Of a stretch of DNA of 64,000 nt, positions 1-11,954 are shown in pieces. The notes below the pieces were generated by a model. The model had not been told where the DNA came from. It saw nothing but the letters and a program-made list of their open reading frames with translations, and ran no database searches. Both the position numbers and the translations under genes were made by a program. Every line of letters starts with the position of its first letter. The first letter of the stretch is position 1. Source of the stretch: JACKHO01 sp041398745 (lineage in GTDB: Bacteria > Planctomycetota > Planctomycetia > Planctomycetales > Planctomycetaceae); assembly GCA_041398745.1 (NCBI GenBank), contig JAWKUB010000007.1, forward strand, positions 372,001 through 436,000, given 5' to 3'.

Positions 1-20
1 CCGAACCGCCGAACTTCATC

Positions 21-57
21 AAGGCAGCCACACAAAAATGCGGCTGCCTTCTTTCTT
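21..57 (+). terminator. Rho-independent terminator of an upstream gene
   Basis: A 9-bp perfect stem (AAGGCAGCC at 21-29, GGCTGCCTT at 42-50) with a 12-nt loop is followed by a T-rich run (CTTTCTT). It sits just before the lipoprotein gene, so it probably ends transcription of a gene lying left of the window. Confidence 0.7.
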
Positions 58-72
58 GGAATTGAGGGAAAA

Positions 73-540
73 ATGGTTACTACGAAACTGCCGCTCGTGT
101 TGCTGTCGGCTTGCTGCATTGTGTTGATGTCTGGTTGTGGTGGGCCGGACGTGAAGCTGGATCATGTCTCAGGGACAGTGACTTTTGATGGCAAGCCTGT
201 GCCATACGGACAAATCCAGTTTGTCCCCAATACTCAGCATGACCAGTCCGGGCCAGCTGGCAGTGCAGAAATTGTCGACGGGAAATTCAGCACCGAGAAC
301 GGTGGTAAAGGCCTCGTGTTTGGCTCGTACCAGGTCCGAATTACGGCCTTCTCGGCCAAGCCTCCGCAGACCGAGGGAGAATCAGCCGAAGAGGTTGCCA
401 TCACCCCGTTGTTCACCGGCTACGAAATGGAAATGGATGTCTGGGACGGCGAATTGTCCATTGAAGTGCCCAAGGAAGCGGAAGGATTCGACATCTACAA
501 AGCCAAGCAGAAGGATCCGAACGACCCCAGTTCGGTTTAA
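73..540 (+). CDS. Small lipoprotein with a carboxypeptidase-regulatory/transthyretin-like fold
   Basis: This 155-residue protein starts with a hydrophobic signal ending in a lipobox (LMSGC), so it is probably acylated at Cys22 and anchored in the envelope. After the signal come GTVTFDGKPVPYGQIQF and KGLVFGSYQVRI, typical of the short secreted proteins with a carboxypeptidase-regulatory-like beta sandwich that planctomycetes encode in large numbers. In many planctomycetes such genes lie directly downstream of DUF1559 genes; here the upstream gene is outside the window. A terminator hairpin lies just before it, so it probably has its own promoter. The molecular role of the family is not known. 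The stop at 540 is followed by a mobile-element remnant. Confidence 0.8.
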   Translation: MVTTKLPLVLLSACCIVLMSGCGGPDVKLDHVSGTVTFDGKPVPYGQIQFVPNTQHDQSGPAGSAEIVDGKFSTENGGKGLVFGSYQVRITAFSAKPPQTEGESAEEVAITPLFTGYEMEMDVWDGELSIEVPKEAEGFDIYKAKQKDPNDPSSV

Positions 541-640
541 TACGAATTCCAATCTGAAGTAGCGCGCGAGCCCTTGCGCCTTCCTATTCTACCCATCATC
601 ATGCGGCGTACTGACTCGACTCACTCGCAGGGACGCCGCT

Positions 641-1030
641 ATGTTTATTCAGGACCATCGTACGCTGGATTAGTTGAAGCAACTCGAGCGAGCTGAGAAG
701 AATGCCGATCGTGCCAGGCGGCTGCGCATTGTCATTCTGGCGTCGGAAGGTTGGACGACTCCGTCCATTGCGATGGCTGTCGGATTCTCGCGGCGTATTT
801 GCCAGCGGTGGGTGGCGCGCTATAACGAACACGGCTTGGAGGGACTGGATGACCGGCGTGGGCAGCAGTCGGGTGCGCCGCCCCCTACCTCAAAAACGCT
901 CCTTCAAATTGAAACGCGTATAAGCGGGCTCTGTGAGGAAGTCGCACCGAAAAAAGCATCAGCGCAAAAAAAGGGCAGCCGCCGGACGGGCCAATCCAGC
1001 GGCTGCAAGATGGTTGCCAGTGCGGGCTAG
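641..1030 (+). pseudogene. IS630-type transposase remnant, N-terminal part
   Basis: From the ATG at 641 the frame reads MFIQDHRTLD, then a TAG stop at 671-673, then LKQLERAEKNADRARRLRIV and a helix-turn-helix segment with RYNEHGLEGLDDRRGQ. This is the DNA-binding N-terminus of IS630-family transposases. Changing one base (CAG to TAG) would restore the frame, so the stop looks like a decay mutation. After about position 880 the reading no longer resembles a transposase and the DDE catalytic domain is absent. It is therefore a dead, truncated remnant. It differs in sequence from the more complete IS630 element at 16819-17837. Confidence 0.7.
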
Positions 1031-1441
1031 AAACTGACAACGGCCTAACTTTACACCGCTCCGATCGCTACTTCCAGAAATTAAAACCACAAAATCGACA
1101 AATCCGGGAAGACACCGGATCGTGAGTGGTCAATTCTGAGACACTCTGCCAGTTCTGCCACCGCTTCCAAACTGTCCGGTTGCTACGAAGCAAAAGCAAC
1201 CATTTACTGCAAAAGGTTTTGTGACAACCAACCGCCAACTTGTTCGGATCGGGAGGTTCAGGCTCACATTCGGCCAAGGAAGGTTCAAGTTCTGCAAATC
1301 GGCAGGTTGGCTATGTAGAACTGCCTTCACAAAAGTTGTCAGATGCAGTCGCCGTACCATTTGTTGTAGAATGAGGATGTGCTCGAAGGGGAGTTCGAGC
1401 GGACTATGCGCATGTCGTTTTAGAGTGATTGAGGCGCGATA
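1031..1441. other. Intergenic stretch with no recognisable gene
   Basis: These 411 bases separate the transposase remnant from the zinc-ribbon protein. Short reading frames exist on both strands but none has recognisable motifs. I see no strong hairpin or tRNA. It may hold decayed mobile-element sequence and the promoter of the gene that starts at 1442. Confidence 0.5.
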
Positions 1442-3577
1442 ATGGCGGTGGCAGCCAAACTGAGATGTCCACACTGTAAGCAGGACATCAAGATTACGAA
1501 TCCCGCACTGCTTGGAAAAAAAGTGAAGTGCCCGGGATGCCAGAAACCGTTTATCGCGAGTGAGCAGCCCCCAGCTCCTCCAGAGCCGGAAGAGGAAGTT
1601 CCACTTCGACTGGCCAGCGACGATCTTCCAGTTGGGACCAAAGCTCGCATTGTCTCCGATACTCCGCTTCCGCCCCCTGTGCTGAATCCTCCCGTTTCTG
1701 AGTTTCCGCAGCCAACTTCGTTGGAACCGTTGCCGCCGCCGGTTTTGAATCCGCCGGTCGTGCCGACCAGTATTCCTGTCGTTCCTGCTGCCTCGGTGTC
1801 AACAAGTTTTCCAGCCGTTGCTGACACACTTCCTCCGCCGAACGTGAATCCTCCGGCACAACCTGCTGTTACTCCAGCACCACAAGTCAGCGCACCTGTG
1901 CCACCTGTTGCCACTCCGCCAGTTGTTGGTGCTCCACCAACCGGCGGCGCGACTTCCGAACTGGAGCGGATGCGAAAGCGTCGCGGCAAGGGTACTTGGA
2001 TTTGGGTTTTGCTCGGTGTGGTCGCTCTCGCAGGCGTTGGCGGTGCTGGCTATTGGGTAAGTCAGCAGAAGCCGAAAACCCCAACGACTGACACACCAGT
2101 CGCAACGACACCTTCAGAAGATGTCCCATCAAGTGGCAGTCCTTTTCACGATGGCGTGTATGCCAAACGCGAACTCGAACTCAGTACCGAACTTGTTCGT
2201 GACTTCGCGCCGGCTCAGGGAGAACCCATCAGCCTGCTGATGCTGCCCGATGGAGTCAACTATGTCGTCCACTTGCGTCCTGCAGAACTCTGGTCGAACG
2301 AATTCGAGTTCCAGGTATTCCGTGCCGCGTTGACTGAAGATGTTACCAACTGGATGGCAGCCAAGATTGAGGAAGTCACGAAACACAAGCCGGAGCAAAT
2401 CGAGGAATTAACCCTCGGCATTTTCCTTGGTGCACGCGGCATGGATCCGGAAATCTCAGCCGTGGTTCGCCTGAAAGAGCCGGGCAAGATGTCGGAGTTG
2501 TCTGGTCTGTTCGCTGGTGAACTTGCCGTCGAACTGCCGCCACCGTATATCAAGATGACGGCGACCCAGGCCGTCTGGATTCAGGAAGATCAACAAACCA
2601 TCGTCATTTGGCCGAAGACGGTCGCCGGCAGCGGTGCGCTGCAAGACTCTGCAAATATCGAGGCCGATGTCTTGCCCGATATGAAACGTCTCATCCGCAA
2701 CAGCAGTCGCCAGAATCTTGTCACGATTGTGGCCAGTCCCGCCGATTTGAAAATCGCGTCGGAGAAATTGTTTGCGCAGCCAGTACAGGCTCCAATGAAA
2801 TATCTGTTGGACTGGTTTGGTGAAGATATTGAATTCGCTTCGTGGACGGTTCATCCCGACCCGTACCTCTATTCACAAATTGGCGTGTGTGCAAAATCAA
2901 CGAGCAACCCCGCTGTTCTGAAAAATCGACTGGAACAGCAACTGGCTGACCTGCCGCAAATCATGTGGAAGGATGTCGCACTCAAAATGAATCCTCGCGA
3001 AAAGCGCGTTCGCGATTTCGTGGGTCGCTATCCAGCCATGCTGGAGGCATTTCAGCAATCGACTGTCTTTCAGAACGACGCCGACCAGTTGACCATCACC
3101 ACGGTGTTGCCCGCAATGGCTGGCCCCAACCTGGCGTTGGCCACGTTGTTTACTGTCGCCGAAGCAGAAGAAACCGACTTCAGCACCATGGTTGCCCAGA
3201 CTCCGACCGCGACACAGAAAGTGTTACCGGAAACCGTCTTGCAAAGAATGAAGTATGTGGAACTGGAAGCGGAATTTCAGGCGAAGCCCATCGAGGAAGC
3301 TTTCGTTTACATTTGCGGCGAAATGAAAGTCGAGGTCTTCGTCGACGGCGATGCCTTTAAAGATGCCGGTTGGACCAAAAATATGAAGCAGGATTTCAAT
3401 CTTGGTGTGGTTACTGCTGAACGAGCGCTCGCCCAAATCATCAACAAGTACAACGAGCGGCTCTCCCAAATGGTGATCAGCATCGACGAAAAGAACATGC
3501 GGATTACCGTCACGACCAAGAAATTCGCAGAGCGGGATAACCTCCCCATCTACGAATTCCCGAAATTCGACGAATAG
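1442..3577 (+). CDS. Zinc-ribbon, single-pass membrane protein with a C-terminal STN-like domain
   Basis: The 711-residue protein opens with a zinc ribbon (Cys9, Cys12, Cys30, Cys33). A linker rich in proline, valine and threonine follows (about residues 40-175, with repeats of the type LPPPVLNPP), then one membrane segment at about 186-207. The remaining 500 residues should lie outside the cytoplasmic membrane. I do not recognise residues 230-600. The last 105-110 residues look like an STN/secretin N-domain-type module, read from the pattern EEAFVYICGEM, TAERALAQII and alternating beta strands. The next gene, 8 bases downstream, encodes a near copy of that module, so the two are probably co-transcribed. 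Function is unknown; an envelope scaffold or sensor is only a guess. Confidence 0.75.
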   Translation: MAVAAKLRCPHCKQDIKITNPALLGKKVKCPGCQKPFIASEQPPAPPEPEEEVPLRLASDDLPVGTKARIVSDTPLPPPVLNPPVSEFPQPTSLEPLPPPVLNPPVVPTSIPVVPAASVSTSFPAVADTLPPPNVNPPAQPAVTPAPQVSAPVPPVATPPVVGAPPTGGATSELERMRKRRGKGTWIWVLLGVVALAGVGGAGYWVSQQKPKTPTTDTPVATTPSEDVPSSGSPFHDGVYAKRELELSTELVRDFAPAQGEPISLLMLPDGVNYVVHLRPAELWSNEFEFQVFRAALTEDVTNWMAAKIEEVTKHKPEQIEELTLGIFLGARGMDPEISAVVRLKEPGKMSELSGLFAGELAVELPPPYIKMTATQAVWIQEDQQTIVIWPKTVAGSGALQDSANIEADVLPDMKRLIRNSSRQNLVTIVASPADLKIASEKLFAQPVQAPMKYLLDWFGEDIEFASWTVHPDPYLYSQIGVCAKSTSNPAVLKNRLEQQLADLPQIMWKDVALKMNPREKRVRDFVGRYPAMLEAFQQSTVFQNDADQLTITTVLPAMAGPNLALATLFTVAEAEETDFSTMVAQTPTATQKVLPETVLQRMKYVELEAEFQAKPIEEAFVYICGEMKVEVFVDGDAFKDAGWTKNMKQDFNLGVVTAERALAQIINKYNERLSQMVISIDEKNMRITVTTKKFAERDNLPIYEFPKFDE

Positions 3578-3585
3578 GACTCCCC

Positions 3586-4017
3586 ATGCGTTTGGCTCTC
3601 CCGTTGCTGCTGTTGGCTTTTTCATCACAGTTTGTACGTGGAGCTGAAAACGAAGTGGAGGAACCGAAAACCTTGCTGCTCAAGCGGCTGCTGACCACCA
3701 AGCTTGAGGCCAATTTTCGGGGGACGCCTCTCCAGGAAGCGTTCGAGAAGATTTGTGGTGAGGTGAAAGCGGAACTCGTCATCGACGGCAATGCCTTGAA
3801 AGACGCCGGTTGGACCAAGAACATGCGGCAGGATTTCAAGCTTGGTGAAGTCACTGCCGAACGCGCCCTCGCCGAAATCATTAAGAAGTACGACGAGCGT
3901 GTTTCTCAAATGGTCATGAGCATCGATGAGTCGAAGAATTCGATTACCATCACTACGCGGAAATTCGCCGAGCGAGACAATCTCCCCATTTACGAGTTTC
4001 CCAAATCCAATGAGTAG
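3586..4017 (+). CDS. Secreted stand-alone STN-like domain, duplicate of the preceding gene's C-terminus
   Basis: The 143-residue protein has a Sec signal peptide (LALPLLLLAFSSQFVRGAE) followed by one domain that matches the last 104 residues of the preceding protein without a gap. I count 73 of 104 identical residues by eye (about 70%), including KDAGWTKNM and KFAERDNLPIYEFPK. The likely origin is a tandem duplication of the 3' part of the neighbour plus acquisition of a signal peptide. The product should be periplasmic and might bind the same partner as the membrane-bound copy. The start ATG is 8 bases after the upstream stop. A short hairpin (4017-4036, GGGATTC/GAATCCC) right after the stop may end transcription. 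Confidence 0.75.
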   Translation: MRLALPLLLLAFSSQFVRGAENEVEEPKTLLLKRLLTTKLEANFRGTPLQEAFEKICGEVKAELVIDGNALKDAGWTKNMRQDFKLGEVTAERALAEIIKKYDERVSQMVMSIDESKNSITITTRKFAERDNLPIYEFPKSNE

Positions 4018-4303
4018 GGATTCTCGAAGGAATCCCGGCCCAATCCCACTCGCGCTTTCATACACTTCGCTTCACCGTTTCAGTGGTGACCCCGTGGGAA
4101 CGCATCTTGCGGAGATCATTCCATCAGACGAGCAAGGTCAAAGCGAATACCGCGTGAGTCGCTCTGAAGGCAGGCGGCGAATTTCTCATGAAAGTCGCAT
4201 GAAACAGCGTCGCACGCGTTGACAGAGACGCAACGTCTACCGCATATTAGGGACGGTTGGATTCCCAATCGACATCGAATGCCTTTCAGCGACGGAGCAC
4301 TTC

Positions 4304-6838
<2,535 letters not shown>

Positions 6839-6912
6839 AACTCGCGCTGATGTTGCTCATTGTAGAATTTGAATTCCACATTGAACACTACTGTCAAACA
6901 GATTGATTTTCG

Positions 6913-6954
6913 TTTGGCCACACATTCCCGCGATGTGTGGCCAAACTGTTTTTG
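6913..6954 (+). terminator. Rho-independent terminator after the DUF1559 gene
   Basis: A perfect 13-bp stem (TTTGGCCACACAT at 6913-6925, ATGTGTGGCCAAA at 6933-6945) has a 7-nt loop and is followed by CTGTTTTTG. It lies between the DUF1559 stop and the permease start. Confidence 0.75.
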
Positions 6955-6964
6955 AGGTGTACTG

Positions 6965-8668
6965 GTGAAACTGTTCGTCAACAAGGATCTCGATGGCTTC
7001 TTTGGATTGTTCATCGACAACCTGGTCCAACTGCTGATGATTCTTGCCCTCTGCGGCGCCAGTTGCGGCATGACCGGAGTAGACTCCCGTTTCCTTTATG
7101 AACTCATCCTCCCGGGTGCGGGAATCAGCATTGTGTTCGGCAACCTGTTTTATGCCTGGCAGGCACATCAGCTTGCCAAGAAGACAGGCCGCAATGACGT
7201 CACAGCACTCCCCTACGGCATTAATACGCCATCGCTCATTGTGTTTGTGTTCTTCGTTATGGCCCCCGAATACAGCCGCACACAGAGTGTCGAAGCGGCC
7301 TGGAAAATGGGGCTGCTCGCCTGTCTGGGGAGCGGCATTATCGAATTTGTGGGAGCGTTCTTTGCCGACTGGATTCGGCGGCACACGCCCCGCGCGGCAC
7401 TCCTTTCGACGCTCGCCGGAATTGCCATTGGTTTCATTTCCATGACTTTTGCACTGCAAATCTTCCAGAAACCACTCATTGCGATGGTGCCGCTGGCACT
7501 GGTGCTGGTTGGACTCTTCTCGCGAGTGCGGCTGCCGCTCAGTATTCCCGCAGGATTCGTCGCCGTGGTGGTTGGCACCGTGGCAGCCTGGCTGCTCACC
7601 GGCTTGGGGCAACTTATGCCGCAGGCTCCGGCGTGGCTTATTTTCGATACCATGGATACCTCGCAGGTGACATTGGGAGTATCTCTCAATTTGCCTCAGT
7701 GGTGTGGTGGACTGATTTCTGAGACCATCAGCCAACTCAAGAACTGGTTGCCACTCCTATCCGTTGTCATTCCGATGGGCCTGTTCAATGTCATTGGTAG
7801 CCTGCAGAACATTGAATCTGCCGAGGCCGCCGGTGACAGCTACTCCGCCCCGCAGGCGATGGCGGTCAACGGACTAGGCACCATTCTCGCCGCCTGCTTC
7901 GGGAGTTGTTTTCCGACCACGATTTACATCGGTCATCCCGGCTGGAAGGCACTTGGTGCCCGGGCTGGTTACTCCACCTTAAGTGGCATTGTGATTGTCC
8001 TGCTGACAACATTCGGTCTGGTGCGACTCATCGCCGCCGTAGTGCCCATTGAAGCGGGAGCAGCCATTGTGCTGTGGATTGGAATTATCATTACAGCTCA
8101 GGCGTTTCAGGCCACACCTGAGAAACACGCTCCCGCCGTGGCCGTAGGTTTATTCCCCGCCATTGCCGCCTGGGGAGCCACCGTCATGATGGGTGCGATT
8201 ATGGTCAGCAACGGCCAGAACCTGTATGAACTCATCACCGCGGCGAACCAGACGGAAGTCGTTGCTGAAGCTGAAAGCGAGACCGCAACGGCTCCCCCAA
8301 CTCCCTACAAGAGTCGACTGGAGGCCAACGGCTTTCTGGTGCACGGCCTGCTCGTCATGGAACGAGGATACATTTTCACCTGCATGATTCTCGCTGCCGC
8401 TTGCGCCTGTCTCATCGACCGACGTTTCAATGCAGCAGCCATTTGGATGCTCTGCGCCGCGGGGCTCACGTTACTGGGTGCGATGCACGCCTATCAGGTG
8501 TACCCATTCGGGGTGATGGATTACCTGTTCCCTTTCATTCCGCCAATGGAAGGAGCGTATGTCTACCGTGCTCATGACATCGCTGTTGGTTACTTGCTTT
8601 CGGCACTGACATTCTGGAGCATCGGACTTTGGGCGGCCGGTCAACCTGAAGCAGAAGCGCACGCTTAA
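6965..8668 (+). CDS. NCS2/AzgA-like nucleobase permease
   Basis: The 567-residue protein is highly hydrophobic, with more than ten predicted membrane segments. Family signals include the N-terminal ALCGASCGM region, the loop NDVTALPYGINTPS, and the segment NVIGSLQNIESAEAAGDSYS followed by CFGSCFPTTIYIGHPGWKAL, matching the substrate-site and counter-helix regions of xanthine/uracil/purine permeases. It probably imports a nucleobase or similar small molecule in symport with H+ or Na+; the substrate cannot be read from sequence. It starts with GTG 11 bases after the terminator T-run, so the promoter must overlap that region or transcription must read through. An extra loop near residues 425-445 (EAESETATAPPTP) is low complexity. 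Confidence 0.75.
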   Translation: MKLFVNKDLDGFFGLFIDNLVQLLMILALCGASCGMTGVDSRFLYELILPGAGISIVFGNLFYAWQAHQLAKKTGRNDVTALPYGINTPSLIVFVFFVMAPEYSRTQSVEAAWKMGLLACLGSGIIEFVGAFFADWIRRHTPRAALLSTLAGIAIGFISMTFALQIFQKPLIAMVPLALVLVGLFSRVRLPLSIPAGFVAVVVGTVAAWLLTGLGQLMPQAPAWLIFDTMDTSQVTLGVSLNLPQWCGGLISETISQLKNWLPLLSVVIPMGLFNVIGSLQNIESAEAAGDSYSAPQAMAVNGLGTILAACFGSCFPTTIYIGHPGWKALGARAGYSTLSGIVIVLLTTFGLVRLIAAVVPIEAGAAIVLWIGIIITAQAFQATPEKHAPAVAVGLFPAIAAWGATVMMGAIMVSNGQNLYELITAANQTEVVAEAESETATAPPTPYKSRLEANGFLVHGLLVMERGYIFTCMILAAACACLIDRRFNAAAIWMLCAAGLTLLGAMHAYQVYPFGVMDYLFPFIPPMEGAYVYRAHDIAVGYLLSALTFWSIGLWAAGQPEAEAHA

Positions 8669-8721
8669 CATTCATTACTGAAACACTCCCGAATTTCTTT
8701 GGCACTCACAGAATAGTTCAC

Positions 8722-10194
8722 ATGCAAATTACCGCTTCAGACCAGACAATTTCCGACATTTCCGCTGACTGGCTGGTGGTCCCAGTTTTCGAGTCGGAAT
8801 CATCGCCGCTGGAACAGGCATTCGACGCAGCCGCTGGGAACGTCATTCAAAAGCTGCGGGAACTGGGAGACGTCACTGGCGAGCAGGGGGAAATCGTTGA
8901 GTTGCGGCAGGTTGCGGGAGTGAAAGCCCCACGCGTTCTCCTGGTAGGACTGGGGAAGCCCGATGCAATCAACCGAGCAAAACTGGAACGCATTTGCATG
9001 ACCGTATTCCGGCGGCTCTCGTCAAAGAAGAACCGCTCGGTCGCGTTCACAGTTCCAGACTTCGCGAACATTTCCGCGACGCAAGTTGCGGAAATTGTCA
9101 CGACGGCTGCCGTTGTCGCCAGTTCGGGACAATCGGTGTACAAGAAAAAGGCCGACCGGTTTGCCTTTGATGAACTCAGCCTCGTCACCGCTGGAAGTAA
9201 TGAAGAAATCCAACAGGCGATTGAACGGGGACGCATTCTGGGAGAGTCCATCAACCTGACGCGCGAATTGGTTAACCGTCACCCAGGCGAAGTGACTCCA
9301 AAATACTTTGCCGACCGCGCCTCCGAACTTGCCACCAAGCTCCAGGTCCAGGGCGAAGTCATGGATCGGCATCAGCTTGTGCAGGAACGCATGGGCGCCC
9401 TGCTGGCTGTTTCGCGTGGCAGCACGGAAGAACCGCGTTTGGTTGTATTGCGTTACGAAGGCGCAGGTGAATCGGCTCCGTGGCTCGCCCTTGTTGGTAA
9501 AGGAGTGACCTTCGATAGTGGGGGACTCTCGCTCAAACCATCAGACAGCATGAAATCGATGAAGGCGGACATGGCAGGTGCCGCAACTGTGCTGGGTGCC
9601 CTGAATGCCATTGTCCGATTGAAACTGAAGGTGAATGTCATTGCTGCCATGGGTCTCGTGGAGAACATGGTGAGTGGTTCATCCTACAAGCTCGGTGAAG
9701 TCCTCACCGCCCGCAATGGAACGACCATTGAAATCCATAACACCGACGCCGAAGGCCGGCTGGTTCTGGCCGATGTGCTCTCCTACGTAGTCGACGAAGG
9801 TGCCAGCCAAATCATCGATTTGGCAACATTGACCGGCTCGTGCGTTGTCGCGCTCGGCGAAGAGGTAACCGGGGTCTTTACGAATAATCAGCCATTTTGC
9901 GATCAGCTTTCCACCGCCGCTCGTGCTGCTGGCGAAGACATGTGGCAACTGCCCATGTTCGACTCTTTCCGCGATCAACTGAAGTCCGACGTGGCTGACA
10001 TCAAAAACGTCGGCACGCGCTGGGGAGGCGCCATTACGGCAGCCAAGTTCCTGGAAGAGTTTGTGAGTAACACTCCCTGGATTCACCTCGACATTGCTGG
10101 TCCGGCCTTTGCCGAATCAACGAAACCACATCGGGAGGGGGGAGGTACGGGAGCTATGTTGCGAACACTCGTCGCCCTCGCGGAATCGCTGTAA
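8722..10194 (+). CDS. pepA: Leucyl aminopeptidase (M17 family)
   Basis: This 490-residue protein is a full-length cytosolic M17 aminopeptidase, which removes N-terminal residues (preferring Leu) with two metal ions. The N-terminal macro-like domain covers residues 1-160. The catalytic domain has GKGVTFDSGGLSLKP near residue 260, SMKADMAGAA around 275, and the signature NTDAEGRLVLADVLSY near 340, which carries the Asp and Glu metal ligands and the active-site Arg. SGSSYKLGEVLTARNG lies between them. It begins with ATG 53 bases after the permease stop on the same strand, so both may share a transcript, though no functional link is obvious. Confidence 0.95.
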   Translation: MQITASDQTISDISADWLVVPVFESESSPLEQAFDAAAGNVIQKLRELGDVTGEQGEIVELRQVAGVKAPRVLLVGLGKPDAINRAKLERICMTVFRRLSSKKNRSVAFTVPDFANISATQVAEIVTTAAVVASSGQSVYKKKADRFAFDELSLVTAGSNEEIQQAIERGRILGESINLTRELVNRHPGEVTPKYFADRASELATKLQVQGEVMDRHQLVQERMGALLAVSRGSTEEPRLVVLRYEGAGESAPWLALVGKGVTFDSGGLSLKPSDSMKSMKADMAGAATVLGALNAIVRLKLKVNVIAAMGLVENMVSGSSYKLGEVLTARNGTTIEIHNTDAEGRLVLADVLSYVVDEGASQIIDLATLTGSCVVALGEEVTGVFTNNQPFCDQLSTAARAAGEDMWQLPMFDSFRDQLKSDVADIKNVGTRWGGAITAAKFLEEFVSNTPWIHLDIAGPAFAESTKPHREGGGTGAMLRTLVALAESL

Positions 10195-10355
10195 ACGGCG
10201 TGCCCGGTTTCCTGACCCACAGAAACGGTCGATTTGGTAACATTCTGTGTCGCTTATATGGAGCATGATCTTTCGATCTGTCCCACGATGCATTACGCTG
10301 ACGTCTGTCGTAATTACGTTGTATTCCGTTATTCCGTTCGAGGGTTTTCATTCAG

Positions 10356-11825
10356 ATGTCTGGAGTGACACCAAATCCCTCTTCCCAACGTGTTCTTGCC
10401 CGTCAGCCTTACTTGCCGCCACTGGTCATTCTGGCAATTCTAGCGGTCATTGGCACAATTACGTTTCTGGGCCCGGTCATCAAGCCGGTACTCGTGGCGA
10501 CTTTTATTTTTTTCATCATCCAACCTGCTGCGCAGTGGCTGACTGATCGTGGGTTGTCGAGTTGGATTTCCTACCTGATCCTGCTGTTTGTGGTTCTCGT
10601 CGCCGGAATGCTGCTGGTGCGCGTGGCGTACCAGAACCTCTATGATTTGCAGCGGCGCATTCCTCAGTATGAAGATCGGGCCATTGATCTGCTTTCGAAT
10701 GTTCCTGGGATTGATGTCGACCAGTACCGCAGTTCGCGGCCCAAACCGCCGGTCGAACCACAGCCGTATACACCACCGCAGCAAGGTGGTGATGCTGGAT
10801 CGCCGCAAGCTACTCCTCCAACTGGGACAGCACCCGCACTGGAAGAACTGGAGACGGTTGTTCCAGTGGAAGCCCCGGTAACCACTGTGATCGATCCAGG
10901 CACAGCGGAATCAACAACTCCTCTACCGGAATCGCCGGAGGATGGCACGGAACCGACAACAACTGACGGTGACGGAGTAGTCAGTGACGAAACACCTCTT
11001 GAGCCCGAAATTGCTACTGGTGACGTCCCTGACTCAGCCGAGGTTGAAGTTACCCCAGAAGTCCCTCCATCTGAGCCGGAGGTGGCTGAGAAGGGACCGT
11101 TCTTCGGTCAGGCGTTGCCACCGAGAGTGGAAGCTCCCGCAAGTGAACAGCTGGAAGGCAAAACGTTACTGGAGCTGTTTAACGTAACATCCGAGGCTAT
11201 TGGGCGAGTCCTGGTGGGCACGGCGGTGGAATGGCTCGAGGGGGGGTTGATGGTCCTCTTTTATCTGGTGTTCATCATCCTCGATGCACACCGACTCCCG
11301 AACCGTATTCGTCGTGCTCTTCCTGAAACCGGGGAGAAAGTCGTCGAAATGGGTGAAGACATCAACCAGAGCATTACCGACTACATGCGAGTCAAGACAC
11401 TCGTCAGTCTCGGTATGGCAGTGACAGCGGCAGTTTTGATGGCCGTATTCCGGCTTGAGAACTGGCCTCTTTGGGCGCTCATTACGTTTCTGTTCAACTA
11501 CGTCACTTATGTCGGCAGTCTCGGTGCTCTGGTTCCCCCCACGGTCATTGCCTTCCTGCAGTTTGAAAGCCCCATCGCGGCTGGAATTCTGACCCTGCTA
11601 CTGTGTGGCAACCGCTTCTTCTGGATTGATTACGTAGAAATTCGGGCCGCGGGACGCAAATTGAGTATCAACGCGGTGCTGCTATTGGTTTCGCTGGCTT
11701 ACTGGGGCAGCTTCTGGGGAGTCACCGGACTCGTGCTGGCAGTCCCCATGCTGACAGCCACGAAAATTGCGCTCGAAACTTTCCCTTCAACACGCAATTG
11801 GGCAATTCTCATCAGCGAAGACTGA
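10356..11825 (+). CDS. AI-2E family transporter with a large low-complexity insert
   Basis: The 489-residue membrane protein has the layout of the AI-2E transporter family (PF01594): N-terminal membrane helices (LPPLVILAILAVIGTITFLG and following), the segment YQNLYDLQRRIPQYEDRAID, and a C-terminal helix set with GEDINQSITDYMRVKT and GVTGLVLAVPML. Members export small molecules or exchange ions; the autoinducer role of the founder does not carry over to all. Usual length is about 350-380 residues. The excess is an insert at about residues 129-263, rich in Pro, Glu, Thr and Ser, placed in the soluble domain between helices. The insert probably lies outside the membrane as a flexible tether. 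Confidence 0.85.
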   Translation: MSGVTPNPSSQRVLARQPYLPPLVILAILAVIGTITFLGPVIKPVLVATFIFFIIQPAAQWLTDRGLSSWISYLILLFVVLVAGMLLVRVAYQNLYDLQRRIPQYEDRAIDLLSNVPGIDVDQYRSSRPKPPVEPQPYTPPQQGGDAGSPQATPPTGTAPALEELETVVPVEAPVTTVIDPGTAESTTPLPESPEDGTEPTTTDGDGVVSDETPLEPEIATGDVPDSAEVEVTPEVPPSEPEVAEKGPFFGQALPPRVEAPASEQLEGKTLLELFNVTSEAIGRVLVGTAVEWLEGGLMVLFYLVFIILDAHRLPNRIRRALPETGEKVVEMGEDINQSITDYMRVKTLVSLGMAVTAAVLMAVFRLENWPLWALITFLFNYVTYVGSLGALVPPTVIAFLQFESPIAAGILTLLLCGNRFFWIDYVEIRAAGRKLSINAVLLLVSLAYWGSFWGVTGLVLAVPMLTATKIALETFPSTRNWAILISED

Positions 11826-11954
11826 CTTTTTCGCAGCGGTTTAGACTGTTCGGTGCGTAGCTGCGTAGTAAAATAGAGGCACAGCGCGTACGCGCTGCCC
11901 ACCCCAATTGTCGAAGTGCAACGCTTCGCCCGCCATTGCTGATTGAGGTTTCCC

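Noticed and set aside
1420..1989. 189-codon minus-strand frame rich in Gly and Thr opposite the zinc-ribbon protein
   Set aside because: It is the antisense shadow of the Pro-rich linker; its composition follows from the opposite strand.
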